NCBI GenBank assembly: GCA_041601535.1
Contig: JBFIHZ010000026.1
Location: forward strand, 1 to 21,418
Reading direction: 5' to 3'
Source: JBFIHZ01 sp041601535
GTDB taxonomy: Bacteria; Pseudomonadota; Gammaproteobacteria; Xanthomonadales; SZUA-36
DNA: 21,418 bases
Shown: positions 1-9,859 of the stretch, piece by piece
Layout: the number at the start of each line of letters is the position of its first letter
Numbering within the stretch: position 1 is the first letter of the stretch
The notes under the pieces: model-generated
Told to the model about the DNA's origin: nothing
The model's input: only the letters and a program-made list of their open reading frames with translations
Database searches by the model: none
Position numbers and translations under genes: made by a program

Positions 1-1
1 A

Positions 2-1951
<1,950 letters not shown>

Positions 1952-1974
1952 GCAGCGACTTCCGTTGGCTATAT

Positions 1975-2913
1975 TCAGTCCAGCAATTGTTCCAGTTCCG
2001 GAATGACGGTAAACAGGTCACCGACCAGGCCAATGTCGGCCACTTCGAAGATCGGTGCTTCAGCATCCTTGTTCACCGCGACAATGGTGCCGGCATCCTT
2101 GATGCCGGTAATGTGCTGGATGGCTCCGGAAATGCCGAATGCCCAGTACAGGTCGGGTGCAATGATTTTGCCGGTCTGGCCCACTTGCATGTCGTTGGGA
2201 ACATAGCCCGCATCCACTGCCGCCCGGGAGGCGCCAACGCCTGCGCCCAGCTTGTCGGCCAGCTGGTAGATGATGGAGAAATTTTCTTCACTGCCCAGGG
2301 CGCGGCCACCTGAAACCACCATCGGTGCGCTCTGCAGATCAGGCCGCTCGCCACCTTCCGATTTCAGCCCCACGTAGCGCGTGTGGCCGGAATCAGCATG
2401 GCTGGCATCGCGTGCTTCGATGCTGGCCTGGCCTTCGCCAGCTGCCGCCTGCCAGCTGGCGGTGCGCACGGTCATGGCCACCAGGCTGCCTGCGGCAGCC
2501 GAGACTTTGATAATGGCATTGCCGGCGTAAATGGGGCGGGTGAAGGTGCGCTCATCAAGCACCTCCATCACGTCACTGAACTGGTTCACACCGGCCAGGG
2601 CGGCAACCCGTGGCATCAGGTCTTTGCCAAAGGTGGTGGAAGGCGCCAGCACGTGGCTGTAATCGGCCGCCAGGGTGGTGATTTCCGGTGCCCAGTTGGC
2701 CGCCAGCGGGTGTTCCAGGTGATCGGCGCTGACCGTGATCACGCGGCTAATGCCACCGATTGCGGCAGCTTGAGCCGCCACACCGTCGACGTTCTGGCCC
2801 AGCACGGCAATATCAACATCACCACCAATTTTCTGCGCACAGCTGACGCATTTGGCGGTGCTGAGGTTCAGCTGCTGGCCATCGTGTTCGGCCACAATCA
2901 ATATCTTGCTCAT
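1975..2913 (-). CDS. etfA: Electron transfer flavoprotein alpha subunit
   Basis: This is the 312-residue FAD-binding large subunit of electron transfer flavoprotein. It accepts electrons from acyl-CoA and related dehydrogenases and passes them to ETF-QO. The C-terminal FAD domain is clear: SGGRALGS at 201-208, GASRAAVDAG at 227-236, QVGQTGK at 243-249 and GISGAIQHITG at 260-270, the standard EtfA/FixB signature. Its ATG overlaps the etfB stop codon in an ATGA (2910-2913), which implies translational coupling and fits an equimolar heterodimer. Family length is about 310, so it is intact. It lacks the extra ferredoxin-like or bifurcation features of the FixB type and looks like the ordinary respiratory (group 1) ETF. 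Confidence 0.95.
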   Translation of the reverse strand: MSKILIVAEHDGQQLNLSTAKCVSCAQKIGGDVDIAVLGQNVDGVAAQAAAIGGISRVITVSADHLEHPLAANWAPEITTLAADYSHVLAPSTTFGKDLMPRVAALAGVNQFSDVMEVLDERTFTRPIYAGNAIIKVSAAAGSLVAMTVRTASWQAAAGEGQASIEARDASHADSGHTRYVGLKSEGGERPDLQSAPMVVSGGRALGSEENFSIIYQLADKLGAGVGASRAAVDAGYVPNDMQVGQTGKIIAPDLYWAFGISGAIQHITGIKDAGTIVAVNKDAEAPIFEVADIGLVGDLFTVIPELEQLLD

Positions 2914-3656
2914 AACAACCCCCGGTTTTTCAATTCCTGCACCAATTGTTCTGTGGTCTCGACCATGATGCCTTTTTGCCGTTGCGGCGGCGGTGAATAG
3001 GTGTTGATGGCAAGATCATTTTCCACGGCCACCCCGAGTTCTTCCAATGGCAATACATCAAGCGGCTTGCGCTTGGCTTTCATGATGTCCGGCAATTTTA
3101 CAAACCGGGGCTCGTTCAGCCGCAGGTCCACGGTCACCACTGCGGGAAGGTCAACCTCGATGGTTTCCAGGCCGGCATCCACTTCACGGGTGACGGTGGC
3201 TTTTTCGCCATCCAGAACCACCTCGGAGGCAAACGTGGCCTGCGGGCGGTTCCACAGCGCGGCCAGCATCTGCCCGGTCTGGTTGTTGTCATCGTCAATG
3301 GCCTGCTTGCCAAGGATCACCAGGCCGGGTTGTTCCCGCTCGGTCACTTTCAGCAGCGCGCGGGCGGCGCTGAGGGGCTGCAGCGGGCCATCGGTTTTGA
3401 TCTGGATGGCACGGTCGGCGCCCATCGCCAGCCCGGTGCGCAGTTGTTGCTGACACTCATCGCCACCGGCGGATACCACGATGACTTCGCTGGCCTTGCC
3501 GGCTTCACGCAGCCGCAGCGCCTCTTCCAGCGCGATTTCGTCGAATGGATTCACGCTCATTTTCACGCCTTCGGTGTCCACGCCGCTGCCGTCCGGCAGC
3601 ACGCGCACGCGCACGTTGTAATCCACAACGCGTTTGATGCCAACAAGTATCTTCAT
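2910..3656 (-). CDS. etfB: Electron transfer flavoprotein beta subunit
   Basis: This is the 248-residue small subunit of the ETF heterodimer, which in this family carries AMP. It begins MKILVGIKRVVDYN, has the NPFDE element at 36-40, and shows the ETF-beta signature around 155-177 (VTREVDAGLETIEV then DLPAVVTVD). Its length is that of typical bacterial respiratory EtfB. A good ribosome binding site (AGGAA) lies 9-13 bases upstream of the ATG. It follows the ETF-QO gene by 39 bp and overlaps etfA by four bases, so the order is ETF-QO, etfB, etfA, aacS in one probable transcript. Having the electron carrier and its quinone reductase in one cluster shows a complete path from acyl-CoA dehydrogenases to ubiquinone. 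Confidence 0.95.
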   Translation of the reverse strand: MKILVGIKRVVDYNVRVRVLPDGSGVDTEGVKMSVNPFDEIALEEALRLREAGKASEVIVVSAGGDECQQQLRTGLAMGADRAIQIKTDGPLQPLSAARALLKVTEREQPGLVILGKQAIDDDNNQTGQMLAALWNRPQATFASEVVLDGEKATVTREVDAGLETIEVDLPAVVTVDLRLNEPRFVKLPDIMKAKRKPLDVLPLEELGVAVENDLAINTYSPPPQRQKGIMVETTEQLVQELKNRGLL

Positions 3657-3695
3657 GGAGTCGTTCCTGGTTATTTCCGGAGTAATTAAAAAGGA

Positions 3696-5294
3696 TCAGA
3701 GGTTCTGGTAATTGGGCCCGCTGCCGCCTTCCGGCGTGACCCAGTTGATGATCTGGTAGGGGTCCTTGATGTCGCAGGTTTTGCAGTGCACGCAGTTGGC
3801 CGCGTTGATCTGCAGCCGTTGGCCGTCCGCATCTTCCACCATTTCGTAAACGCTGGCGGGGCAGAACCTGGTGCAGGGGTTGTTATATTCTTGCGTGCAT
3901 CGGCTGGTGCAGATATCGGGCTCCAGTATCTGCAGGTGAACCGGCTGATCTTCATCATGTTCGGTGGCGGCGAAATACACCGACGCGAGCCGGTCACGCG
4001 GGGGCAATTCACGCGCACCCCAGTGACGGTCGGGGGAGGTGTATTCCGTGACCTTTGCCAGGGCGGTGTGATCGGCATGCAGTGTCAGCGTGCGCGGTAA
4101 TTTACCGGCCGTGATGGTCTCAATGGCTGCTGTGATCAGGCCGCGCCACAGCCCTTTGTAGAAGCCGGGCCGGATATTGCGCACCTTGTGCAGTTCGCTG
4201 ACGATTGCGGATGACTTCAGGCGTGCGTCAAACCCGCTGGCGGTGGACTGCTCGGCCAGGTGTTCGGCCGCCAGCATGCCGGAGCGCATGGCCTGGTGCG
4301 TACCCTTGATCTTGGGCACATTCAGCAGGCCGGCGGCGTCGCCGATCAGGAGTGCGCCCGGCATTTCCGCACGGGGCAGGGCCTGGTAACCACCTTCCAC
4401 CAGCGCCCGGGCGCCGGCTGACAGTATTTCACCGCCCTCCAGCAGGTCTTTCACCATCGGGTGATGCTTCATTTGCTGAAAAGCTTCAAACGGGGTGAAC
4501 TCAGGGTCGGCGTAATCCAGGCCGGTGACAAAGCCCAGCGCGATGCGGTCTTTATCCAGGTGGTAAATAAAACTGCCGCCGTAGGTGGCGGAATCCAAAG
4601 GCCAGCCCAGGGTGTGCTGCACCAGGCCGGGTTGGGATTTGCCCGGTTGCACGCGCCACAATTCCTTCATGCCTACGCCGTACGTCTGGGGTTGGGCGTT
4701 TTCGGTTAGTTTGAAGCGCTTGATCAGTTGCTTGCTCAGATGGCCGCGGCAGCCCTCGGACAGCACCGTGGTGGGGGCATGGATCTCGATGCCCTGCATA
4801 TAGGTGTCTTTGGGGGTTCCGTCACGGCTGACACCCATGTCGCCTATGATGACGCCGCCGACGGCGCCATCCGCGGTGAAATGAATGCCGGAAGCGGAGT
4901 AGCCCGGGAAAATATCCACGCCCAGGGCTTCGGCCTGGGGCGCCAGCCAGCCGCACAGTGCACCCAGTGAGACGATGAAATTGCCGTGGTTGTTCTGTTG
5001 CGGTGGCGTCGGCAGGCGGCGCCGGCCGGTTGCGGTCAGGTACCAGAATTCATCGCGTGCAACAGGCACGCACACGGGCGGCGGTTTATCACGCCAGCCT
5101 GGCAGCAGTTCGTCCAATGGGCCAGGTTCGATAACCGCACCAGACAGGATGTGCGCGCCGATTTCCGCACTCTTTTCAATGACGGCAACCATGGCATCCG
5201 GTTGCAGCTGTTTCAGACGGATGGCACAGGCCAGGCCCGCAGGTCCCGCCCCGACGACGACCACGTCGTATTCCATGATTTCGCGTTCAGACAT
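3696..5294 (-). CDS. Electron transfer flavoprotein-ubiquinone oxidoreductase (ETF-QO)
   Basis: This is a 532-residue peripheral inner-membrane flavoprotein with one FAD and one [4Fe-4S] cluster. It oxidises reduced ETF and reduces ubiquinone. The N terminus has the dinucleotide-binding motif VVVVGAGPAGL around 11-21. The middle carries the family motifs GCRGHLSKQL and GDAAGLLNVPKIKGTHQAM. The C terminus has the ferredoxin-like cluster ligands: Cys478 in RFCPASVYE, then Cys501, Cys504 and Cys507 in CVHCKTC. It ends in the typical GGSGPNYQNL-type tail, so it is complete. The length (about 550 in bacteria) fits. The ATG at 5294 has a weak ribosome binding site, and the in-frame ATG at 5276 (MEYDVVVVGAG) is an equally plausible start. 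It is the first gene of the ETF block. A candidate promoter flanked by dyads lies just upstream. Confidence 0.95.
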   Translation of the reverse strand: MSEREIMEYDVVVVGAGPAGLACAIRLKQLQPDAMVAVIEKSAEIGAHILSGAVIEPGPLDELLPGWRDKPPPVCVPVARDEFWYLTATGRRRLPTPPQQNNHGNFIVSLGALCGWLAPQAEALGVDIFPGYSASGIHFTADGAVGGVIIGDMGVSRDGTPKDTYMQGIEIHAPTTVLSEGCRGHLSKQLIKRFKLTENAQPQTYGVGMKELWRVQPGKSQPGLVQHTLGWPLDSATYGGSFIYHLDKDRIALGFVTGLDYADPEFTPFEAFQQMKHHPMVKDLLEGGEILSAGARALVEGGYQALPRAEMPGALLIGDAAGLLNVPKIKGTHQAMRSGMLAAEHLAEQSTASGFDARLKSSAIVSELHKVRNIRPGFYKGLWRGLITAAIETITAGKLPRTLTLHADHTALAKVTEYTSPDRHWGARELPPRDRLASVYFAATEHDEDQPVHLQILEPDICTSRCTQEYNNPCTRFCPASVYEMVEDADGQRLQINAANCVHCKTCDIKDPYQIINWVTPEGGSGPNYQNL

Positions 5295-5320
5295 TAATCA
5301 GGTGTTCCGCTAATTGTTCC

Positions 5321-5355
5321 CAGGGTCAAACCCTGCATTATATCCATTTATGGAT
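5321..5355 (-). promoter_or_regulatory. Candidate promoter of the ETF operon, with two flanking inverted repeats
   Basis: On the minus strand there is a perfect TATAAT (plus coordinates 5337-5342) about 45 bases upstream of the ETF-QO start. I do not see a good -35 at 16-18 bp. A 15-bp inverted repeat with 6-bp arms, CAGGGT-CAA-ACCCTG (5321-5335), sits where transcription would start. A second, ATCCAT-TT-ATGGAT (5342-5355), touches the upstream edge of the -10 box. The arrangement suggests a repressor or activator operator. The regulator is unknown, and neither dyad matches a site I can name. Confidence 0.45.
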
Positions 5356-5364
5356 GATGAAGGG

Positions 5365-5402
5365 GGTGAAACTACAGTCAGCCAGCTTACTGATATTTCA
5401 CC
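5365..5402. repeat. Perfect 7-bp inverted repeat with long loop
   Basis: GGTGAAA (5365-5371) and TTTCACC (5396-5402) are perfect reverse complements separated by 24 bases. They lie in the 180-bp gap between the deacylase-family gene and the ETF-QO gene, upstream of the candidate ETF promoter. They could be paired half-sites for a regulator, or chance. A shorter hairpin, GGCAT-N6-ATGCC, follows at 5423-5438 and might weakly terminate the deacylase transcript, although no T-run is seen. Confidence 0.25.
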
Positions 5403-5474
5403 GCTGCAACAACAGTCCCGGTGGCATCCTGAAATGCCGCAATTCCAGCACTCCCGGGGTAAATTCCGGCCCCG

Positions 5475-7235
5475 TCAATGCATGCCGCCATTGCGCTTGT
5501 CCGCTGGCTGGGGCTGCCAGCCCGGGCCACGCACCACGCGGCCGGGGAGGGCCAGCGTGTGCTCCCCATCAGCCAGCACCTGTACACCGTTTACCATGAC
5601 ATGATTCACGCCTGTTGCGTATTGATGTGGTTCGGCAAAGGTGGCGTGGTCACTGATGGTCGTGGGGTCAAAGATGACGATGTCGGCAAAATAGCCGGTC
5701 CGCAGGCTGCCCCGGTCCCGCAGTTTCAGGTTACTGGCGGGCAATGCGGTAAGGCGCCTGATGGCTTCGGCCAGTGGGATTACGTTTTCCTCGCGGACGT
5801 ATTTGCCCAATAGCCGGGCCACATTGCCATAAGCCCTGGGATGCGGATTGGATTGCAGAAAAACGCCTTCGGGTGCCAGTGATTCGGCGTCTGAACCGAA
5901 GGCGACCCACGGCTGGGCCATTTTCTTCCTGATGTTTTCCTCGGACATCAGGAAGTAGGCAGTTTCCACCCGGCTGTTGTCTTCAATGACCAGGTCGATG
6001 GCGGCTTCTTCCGGTGAGGTTTCGCGCAGTGCAGCGACCTCGGCCAGCGTTTTGCCGGTCAGGGGTTTCAAGGCTTCATTGCGGAAGCCGATCAGCAGGA
6101 TGTTCTCAGCGCCGCCTGCCGCCAGGTAAAGGCTTTCCCACTGATCGGTCGGGGTGCGCATTTCCTCCACCACCCGGGCGCGTATTTCGGGGTCCTGCAG
6201 CCGTTTTATCCAGGCATCGTGCCCGCCTTCCTGCACCCAGGGCGGCATGGCGGCCTCCAGGCCGGTGGCGCCGGCGGTATAGGTGTACATGTCGGCTGTG
6301 ATATCCAGGCCTTCGGCCCGCGCGGCCTCCACCCGGTCAATGACAGCCTGCATTTTCGGCCAGTTGTCCTCTCCGGCTGCCTTGAGGTGATAGATTTCCG
6401 CGCCCACGCCGGCTTCACGGGCAATGTGGATCAGTTCATCCACCGCTTCCAGCAGACGATTGCCTTCGCTGCGCATGTGGGAGATATAACGGCCGCCATA
6501 TTCGCCGGCGGCACGGCTGAGGGCGATCAGTTCTTCAGTTGAGGCATAAAACGCCGGGGCATAGATCAGCGAGGAGCCGAGGCCCAGCGCGCCTTCGCGC
6601 ATGGCCTGGCGCACCAGTTCCTGCATGCGCCGCAATTCGGCCTCGTCCGGTGCGCGGTCTGCATAACCCAATTCATGAATGCGCACCGTAGTGGCGCCTA
6701 CAAAGGAGGCCACATTGGTGGCGATGCCACGCTGCTCCAGCCAGCTCAGATACTCATTCAGCGTGGTCCATTCGATGTCGTAACGAATGTCGCCCATCAT
6801 GCGCAGCGATTGTTGTTTCATCGCATCGTTGAGCGGACCCATGGACCAGCCTTCGCCCATCACCTCCAGGGTGACGCCCTGGCGGATATCACTTTGCGAC
6901 CGGCCATCCACGATCAGGCTCTGGTTGGCCCAGCTCAGCATATTGATAAACCCGGGTGCCACCGCCTGGCCTGTGGCATCGATAGTCGTATCAGCGCTTC
7001 CCAGGCCGCTGCCGATGGCGGCGATGCGGTCGCCACTGACCGCGATATCCACCCGGAAAGGCGCATCCCCGCTGCCGTCGTAAATCATGCCGCCGGTAAT
7101 CAACACATCGTAATGCGCCGTGGCCGGTGTTGCCTGCTGCGTTGCTGCATCTTCCGTCCCGGCCGCAGGTGGTTCAGAACAGGCGGACAGAGTTAACAGT
7201 GGAATCAGCCAGAGGATTTTCAGCACGTGCAGCAT
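5475..7235 (-). CDS. Lipoprotein of the N-acyl-D-amino-acid deacylase (amidohydrolase) family, atypical metal site
   Basis: This 586-residue protein has a lipoprotein signal peptide with lipobox LSAC and modified Cys19. The mature protein should therefore be anchored in the periplasm. After a short Ala/Thr-rich linker the amidohydrolase fold starts at about 42 (YDVLITGGMIYDGSG) and ends with the small beta-sandwich (ADIVIFDP, VMVNGVQVLADGE). It belongs to the D-aminoacylase branch. Retained metal or active-site residues are His253 (ISHMRSEG), His283 (IYHLKAAG) and Asp449 (GSDAES). The usual HxH after the first strand is absent: the region reads GFINMLSWAN (97-104 region), with Leu100 and Trp102 in the His positions. 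The bridging Cys is replaced by Glu128 (MGEGWSMGP). A strong ribosome binding site (AGGAG) fixes the start. The substrate is unknown. It may hydrolyse N-acyl amino acids or peptides with a single metal, or may have changed chemistry. The family assignment is firm; the activity is not. Confidence 0.8.
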   Translation of the reverse strand: MLHVLKILWLIPLLTLSACSEPPAAGTEDAATQQATPATAHYDVLITGGMIYDGSGDAPFRVDIAVSGDRIAAIGSGLGSADTTIDATGQAVAPGFINMLSWANQSLIVDGRSQSDIRQGVTLEVMGEGWSMGPLNDAMKQQSLRMMGDIRYDIEWTTLNEYLSWLEQRGIATNVASFVGATTVRIHELGYADRAPDEAELRRMQELVRQAMREGALGLGSSLIYAPAFYASTEELIALSRAAGEYGGRYISHMRSEGNRLLEAVDELIHIAREAGVGAEIYHLKAAGEDNWPKMQAVIDRVEAARAEGLDITADMYTYTAGATGLEAAMPPWVQEGGHDAWIKRLQDPEIRARVVEEMRTPTDQWESLYLAAGGAENILLIGFRNEALKPLTGKTLAEVAALRETSPEEAAIDLVIEDNSRVETAYFLMSEENIRKKMAQPWVAFGSDAESLAPEGVFLQSNPHPRAYGNVARLLGKYVREENVIPLAEAIRRLTALPASNLKLRDRGSLRTGYFADIVIFDPTTISDHATFAEPHQYATGVNHVMVNGVQVLADGEHTLALPGRVVRGPGWQPQPADKRNGGMH

Positions 7236-7297
7236 GACGGAGCTCCTGTTATACCGGTTAAGGTTGGGGCACTGTGGCCATTTGTTCGAACAGCGTT

Positions 7298-8617
7298 TCA
7301 GCGGGAGGCCAGCAACTGATCCAGGGTCTCCAGTATCAGGCTGATGGAATCGAGGAAGCGGCGGTACTTGGATTCATCGTCTGCATCGAAGGGCTGCCCA
7401 TCGCGCCGATTCAGTAATTGCGCCACCGCGAACACCTGACCATCACGGTTTTTTACCGGCAGGCACAGAATGGAACGCGTGCGGTAACCCAGTTTTTTAT
7501 CCACTGACGGATTGAAGCGGGCATCTTCATAGGCATCGTCTACCCGGATGGCCTCACCGCTTTGCGCCACCGCACCCGCGATGCCGGTGCCGATGGGAAT
7601 CCGGATCTCTTCGTCCGGCAGATCTTCGGTGATGCGCAGCCACAGGCTGTTGCTGGCTTTTTCCACCACGAACAGTGAGGACCGGTCCGCGTTCAACAGT
7701 TGCGCCAGCTTGCGTGTAAAGGCAAACAGGCTTTGCTCGAGCATGCTCTGGAAGGCCGCATCATTAGCCAGCGCGGTGGCCTGCAGGAAGCGCTGGGATT
7801 CTTCGGTCATTTCTTCCAGCAGGCGGTTGAAATCGTTCTCGTCCAGTTGGTCGATGACTTCAGTCACGGCCTGTTTGTTGCGGTTGGTGGCGAGCATGCC
7901 CATCATCAGTTCGTGATTGGCGATAACGGCATCGGTAAAGGTTGATAACCGGCCATCCTCGAGGTGCACAATGCGGTCTGCAATATCGAGGATGCGATTG
8001 TCGTGTGTCACCAGCAAAATGGTGGTGCCGTGTTCCTGTGCCAGGGTTTTGATGCGGTCAACTATTTCACGGCCGGATTGTTTGTCCAGCGAAGCGGTGG
8101 GCTCATCCGCCAACAGGATGGCGGGTTCGGATGAAAGCGCCCGGGCAATGGCCACGCGCTGACGTTGCCCGCCAGACAGTTGCCCGGGATGGTGATGCAT
8201 GCGATCGCCCAGGCCCACAGCTTCCAGCATGCCCCTGGCGCGCGCGCGCAGGTCATGCTGTTTCAGGTGGCCGCGCACGCGCAAACCCAGCTCCACGTTC
8301 TGCACAGCCGTGAGCGCGCCCAGCAGGTTGTGTTGCTGGAATATAAAACCGATCTGGCGGCGCACCCTTTCCAGCACGGCCGGCCGCGCACCGCACAGCT
8401 CCTGTCCAAGCACGCGCACGCTGCCTTCCTGGGCAGAACGCAGCGCCCCGATCAGGGTCAACAGTGTGGTTTTGCCGGACCCGGACGGGCCGGTGACGAT
8501 GACGATTTCCCCTTGCGGGATTTCGGTGGTGACATCGAACAGGATTTGTTTGCGCAGGCTGCCCTTGCCAAATGAATGGTTGATTCCCTTTACCTGAATG
8601 GGCGCGATAGCCGTCAT
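7298..8617 (-). CDS. LolD/MacB/DevA-type ABC ATPase fused to a C-terminal GAF domain
   Basis: This 439-residue protein has two domains. Residues 1-225 form a complete ABC ATPase of the LolD/MacB/DevA class: Walker A GPSGSGKT 43-50, Q-loop Gln94, signature LSGGQ 147-151, Walker B ILLADEP ending at Glu172-Pro173, and switch His205. After a linker that looks helical (230-290) comes a GAF domain (about 290-435) ending LLNRRDGQPFDADDE. This nearly fits the NKX(n)FX3DE signature of cyclic-nucleotide-binding GAF domains: Asn403, Arg404 in place of Lys, Phe410, Asp414, Glu415. Ordinary members of this ATPase class have about 220-240 residues and no GAF. They pair with an FtsX-like permease, which is not found here; the only permease nearby is of the ABC-2 type. 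The gene follows that permease by 153 bp, with a GGGGAAG ribosome binding site. The function of the fusion is unknown. Ligand-gated transport or signalling is inferred. Confidence 0.88.
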   Translation of the reverse strand: MTAIAPIQVKGINHSFGKGSLRKQILFDVTTEIPQGEIVIVTGPSGSGKTTLLTLIGALRSAQEGSVRVLGQELCGARPAVLERVRRQIGFIFQQHNLLGALTAVQNVELGLRVRGHLKQHDLRARARGMLEAVGLGDRMHHHPGQLSGGQRQRVAIARALSSEPAILLADEPTASLDKQSGREIVDRIKTLAQEHGTTILLVTHDNRILDIADRIVHLEDGRLSTFTDAVIANHELMMGMLATNRNKQAVTEVIDQLDENDFNRLLEEMTEESQRFLQATALANDAAFQSMLEQSLFAFTRKLAQLLNADRSSLFVVEKASNSLWLRITEDLPDEEIRIPIGTGIAGAVAQSGEAIRVDDAYEDARFNPSVDKKLGYRTRSILCLPVKNRDGQVFAVAQLLNRRDGQPFDADDESKYRRFLDSISLILETLDQLLASR

Positions 8618-8770
8618 GGTCAGGACTTCCCCTTGTCAGTTACAGGTGGGTCAGCTCGGATGGGTTGAACGCCTTGAGGCCGCAGTATGGATCAGGGCCA
8701 CTGGCAGGTGCAAGTTTGTGACCGCAGGGGTTTGGGCCACCGCCGTCAGTGCGCCAGACCCGGCCGTGAA

Positions 8771-9859
8771 TCAGTCCAGGCGCTTGGTAAACCGCAGTAT
8801 GGCAAAGGTCATGGCGATGGCAATAAACACCAGCAACACCAGTACTTCGGTGGACAATTCCACCAGGCTGGCACCGCGCAGCACCACGCCCCGGATCAGG
8901 CGCATGAAATGGGTCATGGGCAGCAGTTCGGCCAGCATCTGTGCCGGTGCCGGCATGCCGGCGAAGGGGAACATGAAACCCGAGAGCAGAATCGAAGGCA
9001 GCAGCAGGAAGTAGGTCAATTGCATTGCCTGGAACTGGTTGCGCGCCATGGTTGAGATGGCCAGACCAAGTGCCAGGTTGGCGACGATGAAAATCAGCGA
9101 CAGCAGATAGACATTGAGCAGGCTGCCGCGAATCGGAACCTTGAACAGCAAATGGCCCAGCAACAGGATGACGCTGACCTGAATCAGGCCGATAAACACG
9201 TAGGGCAGTATCTTCGCCAGCATCAGTTCGGAGGTGCGCACCGGGGTGGTGATCAGCAGTTCCAGGTTGCCCCGTTCCCGTTCCCGCACGATGGCCACCG
9301 AGGTAAACAGGATCATGGTCATGGTCAGGATGATGCCGATCAGGCCAGGCACCGTGTTGACCGGTGATCGGCGCTCCGGGTTGTAGAAGGTGCGGATTTC
9401 CATGCGCGGCGGAACGTCGTTGTAAGGCGATAAACGGGGCAGGCTGCCAAGTTGCGCGGCCGCACCCTGCACCACGGTATCGGATCCGTCAATCAGCAGT
9501 TGCGCGGCCGCCCGGTCGGCCTGCAACAGGCGCCGTTCATAATCCGCCGGGATGTACAGGCCCACGCTGATTTTGCCCTGCCTGAGCAGATCTTCGAGGG
9601 CGGCGGCGCTGCCCACCTGGTGACGAATCCTGACCACCTGGGACTGCGAAATATCCATCACCAGCTGACGTGAAGCTGCAGTGCCGGACAGGTCGGCCAC
9701 GGCGGCTTCCAGGTTCCGCGGGTCCATATTGATGGCATAGCCAAACAGCAGCAACAGCGCCGTGGGGATGCCGAGGATCATGCCAAACGTCAGCCGGTCG
9801 CGGCGCAGCTGGATCAGCTCCTTGTGCACCACCGCAAAGATGCGCCGGGCCGAGATCAT
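8771..9859 (-). CDS. ABC-2 type transporter permease (YbhS/YbhR/YhhJ-like)
   Basis: This is a 362-residue inner-membrane permease. It has the classic layout of an N-terminal membrane helix (about 25-44), a large periplasmic domain (about 45-170) and a cluster of five or so hydrophobic helices to the C terminus. The conserved ERERGNLELLITTPVRTSELMLAK-region motif lies between the first helices of the cluster. I chose the ATG at 9859 (MISARRIFAVVHKEL). It forms an ATGA overlap with the stop of the ATPase gene, and the family begins this way; a longer frame to 9925 exists but adds 22 unrelated residues. It should dimerise and export a hydrophobic or drug-like substrate with the preceding ATPase and adaptor. 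E. coli ybhSR encodes two such permeases; only one is present here, so a homodimer is inferred. The substrate is unknown. Confidence 0.9.
   Translation of the reverse strand: MISARRIFAVVHKELIQLRRDRLTFGMILGIPTALLLLFGYAINMDPRNLEAAVADLSGTAASRQLVMDISQSQVVRIRHQVGSAAALEDLLRQGKISVGLYIPADYERRLLQADRAAAQLLIDGSDTVVQGAAAQLGSLPRLSPYNDVPPRMEIRTFYNPERRSPVNTVPGLIGIILTMTMILFTSVAIVRERERGNLELLITTPVRTSELMLAKILPYVFIGLIQVSVILLLGHLLFKVPIRGSLLNVYLLSLIFIVANLALGLAISTMARNQFQAMQLTYFLLLPSILLSGFMFPFAGMPAPAQMLAELLPMTHFMRLIRGVVLRGASLVELSTEVLVLLVFIAIAMTFAILRFTKRLD

Noticed and set aside
2383..3000. Plus-strand frame of 205 codons opposite etfA/etfB
   Set aside because: It is antisense to two recognised genes; composition is His/Gly/Arg-rich as expected for a shadow frame.
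8598..9014. Plus-strand frame that spans the 153-bp gap between the permease and the ATPase-GAF gene
   Set aside because: Most of it is antisense to the permease gene; the Ser/Thr/Arg-rich product has no recognisable domain. The gap itself shows no convincing minus-strand gene.
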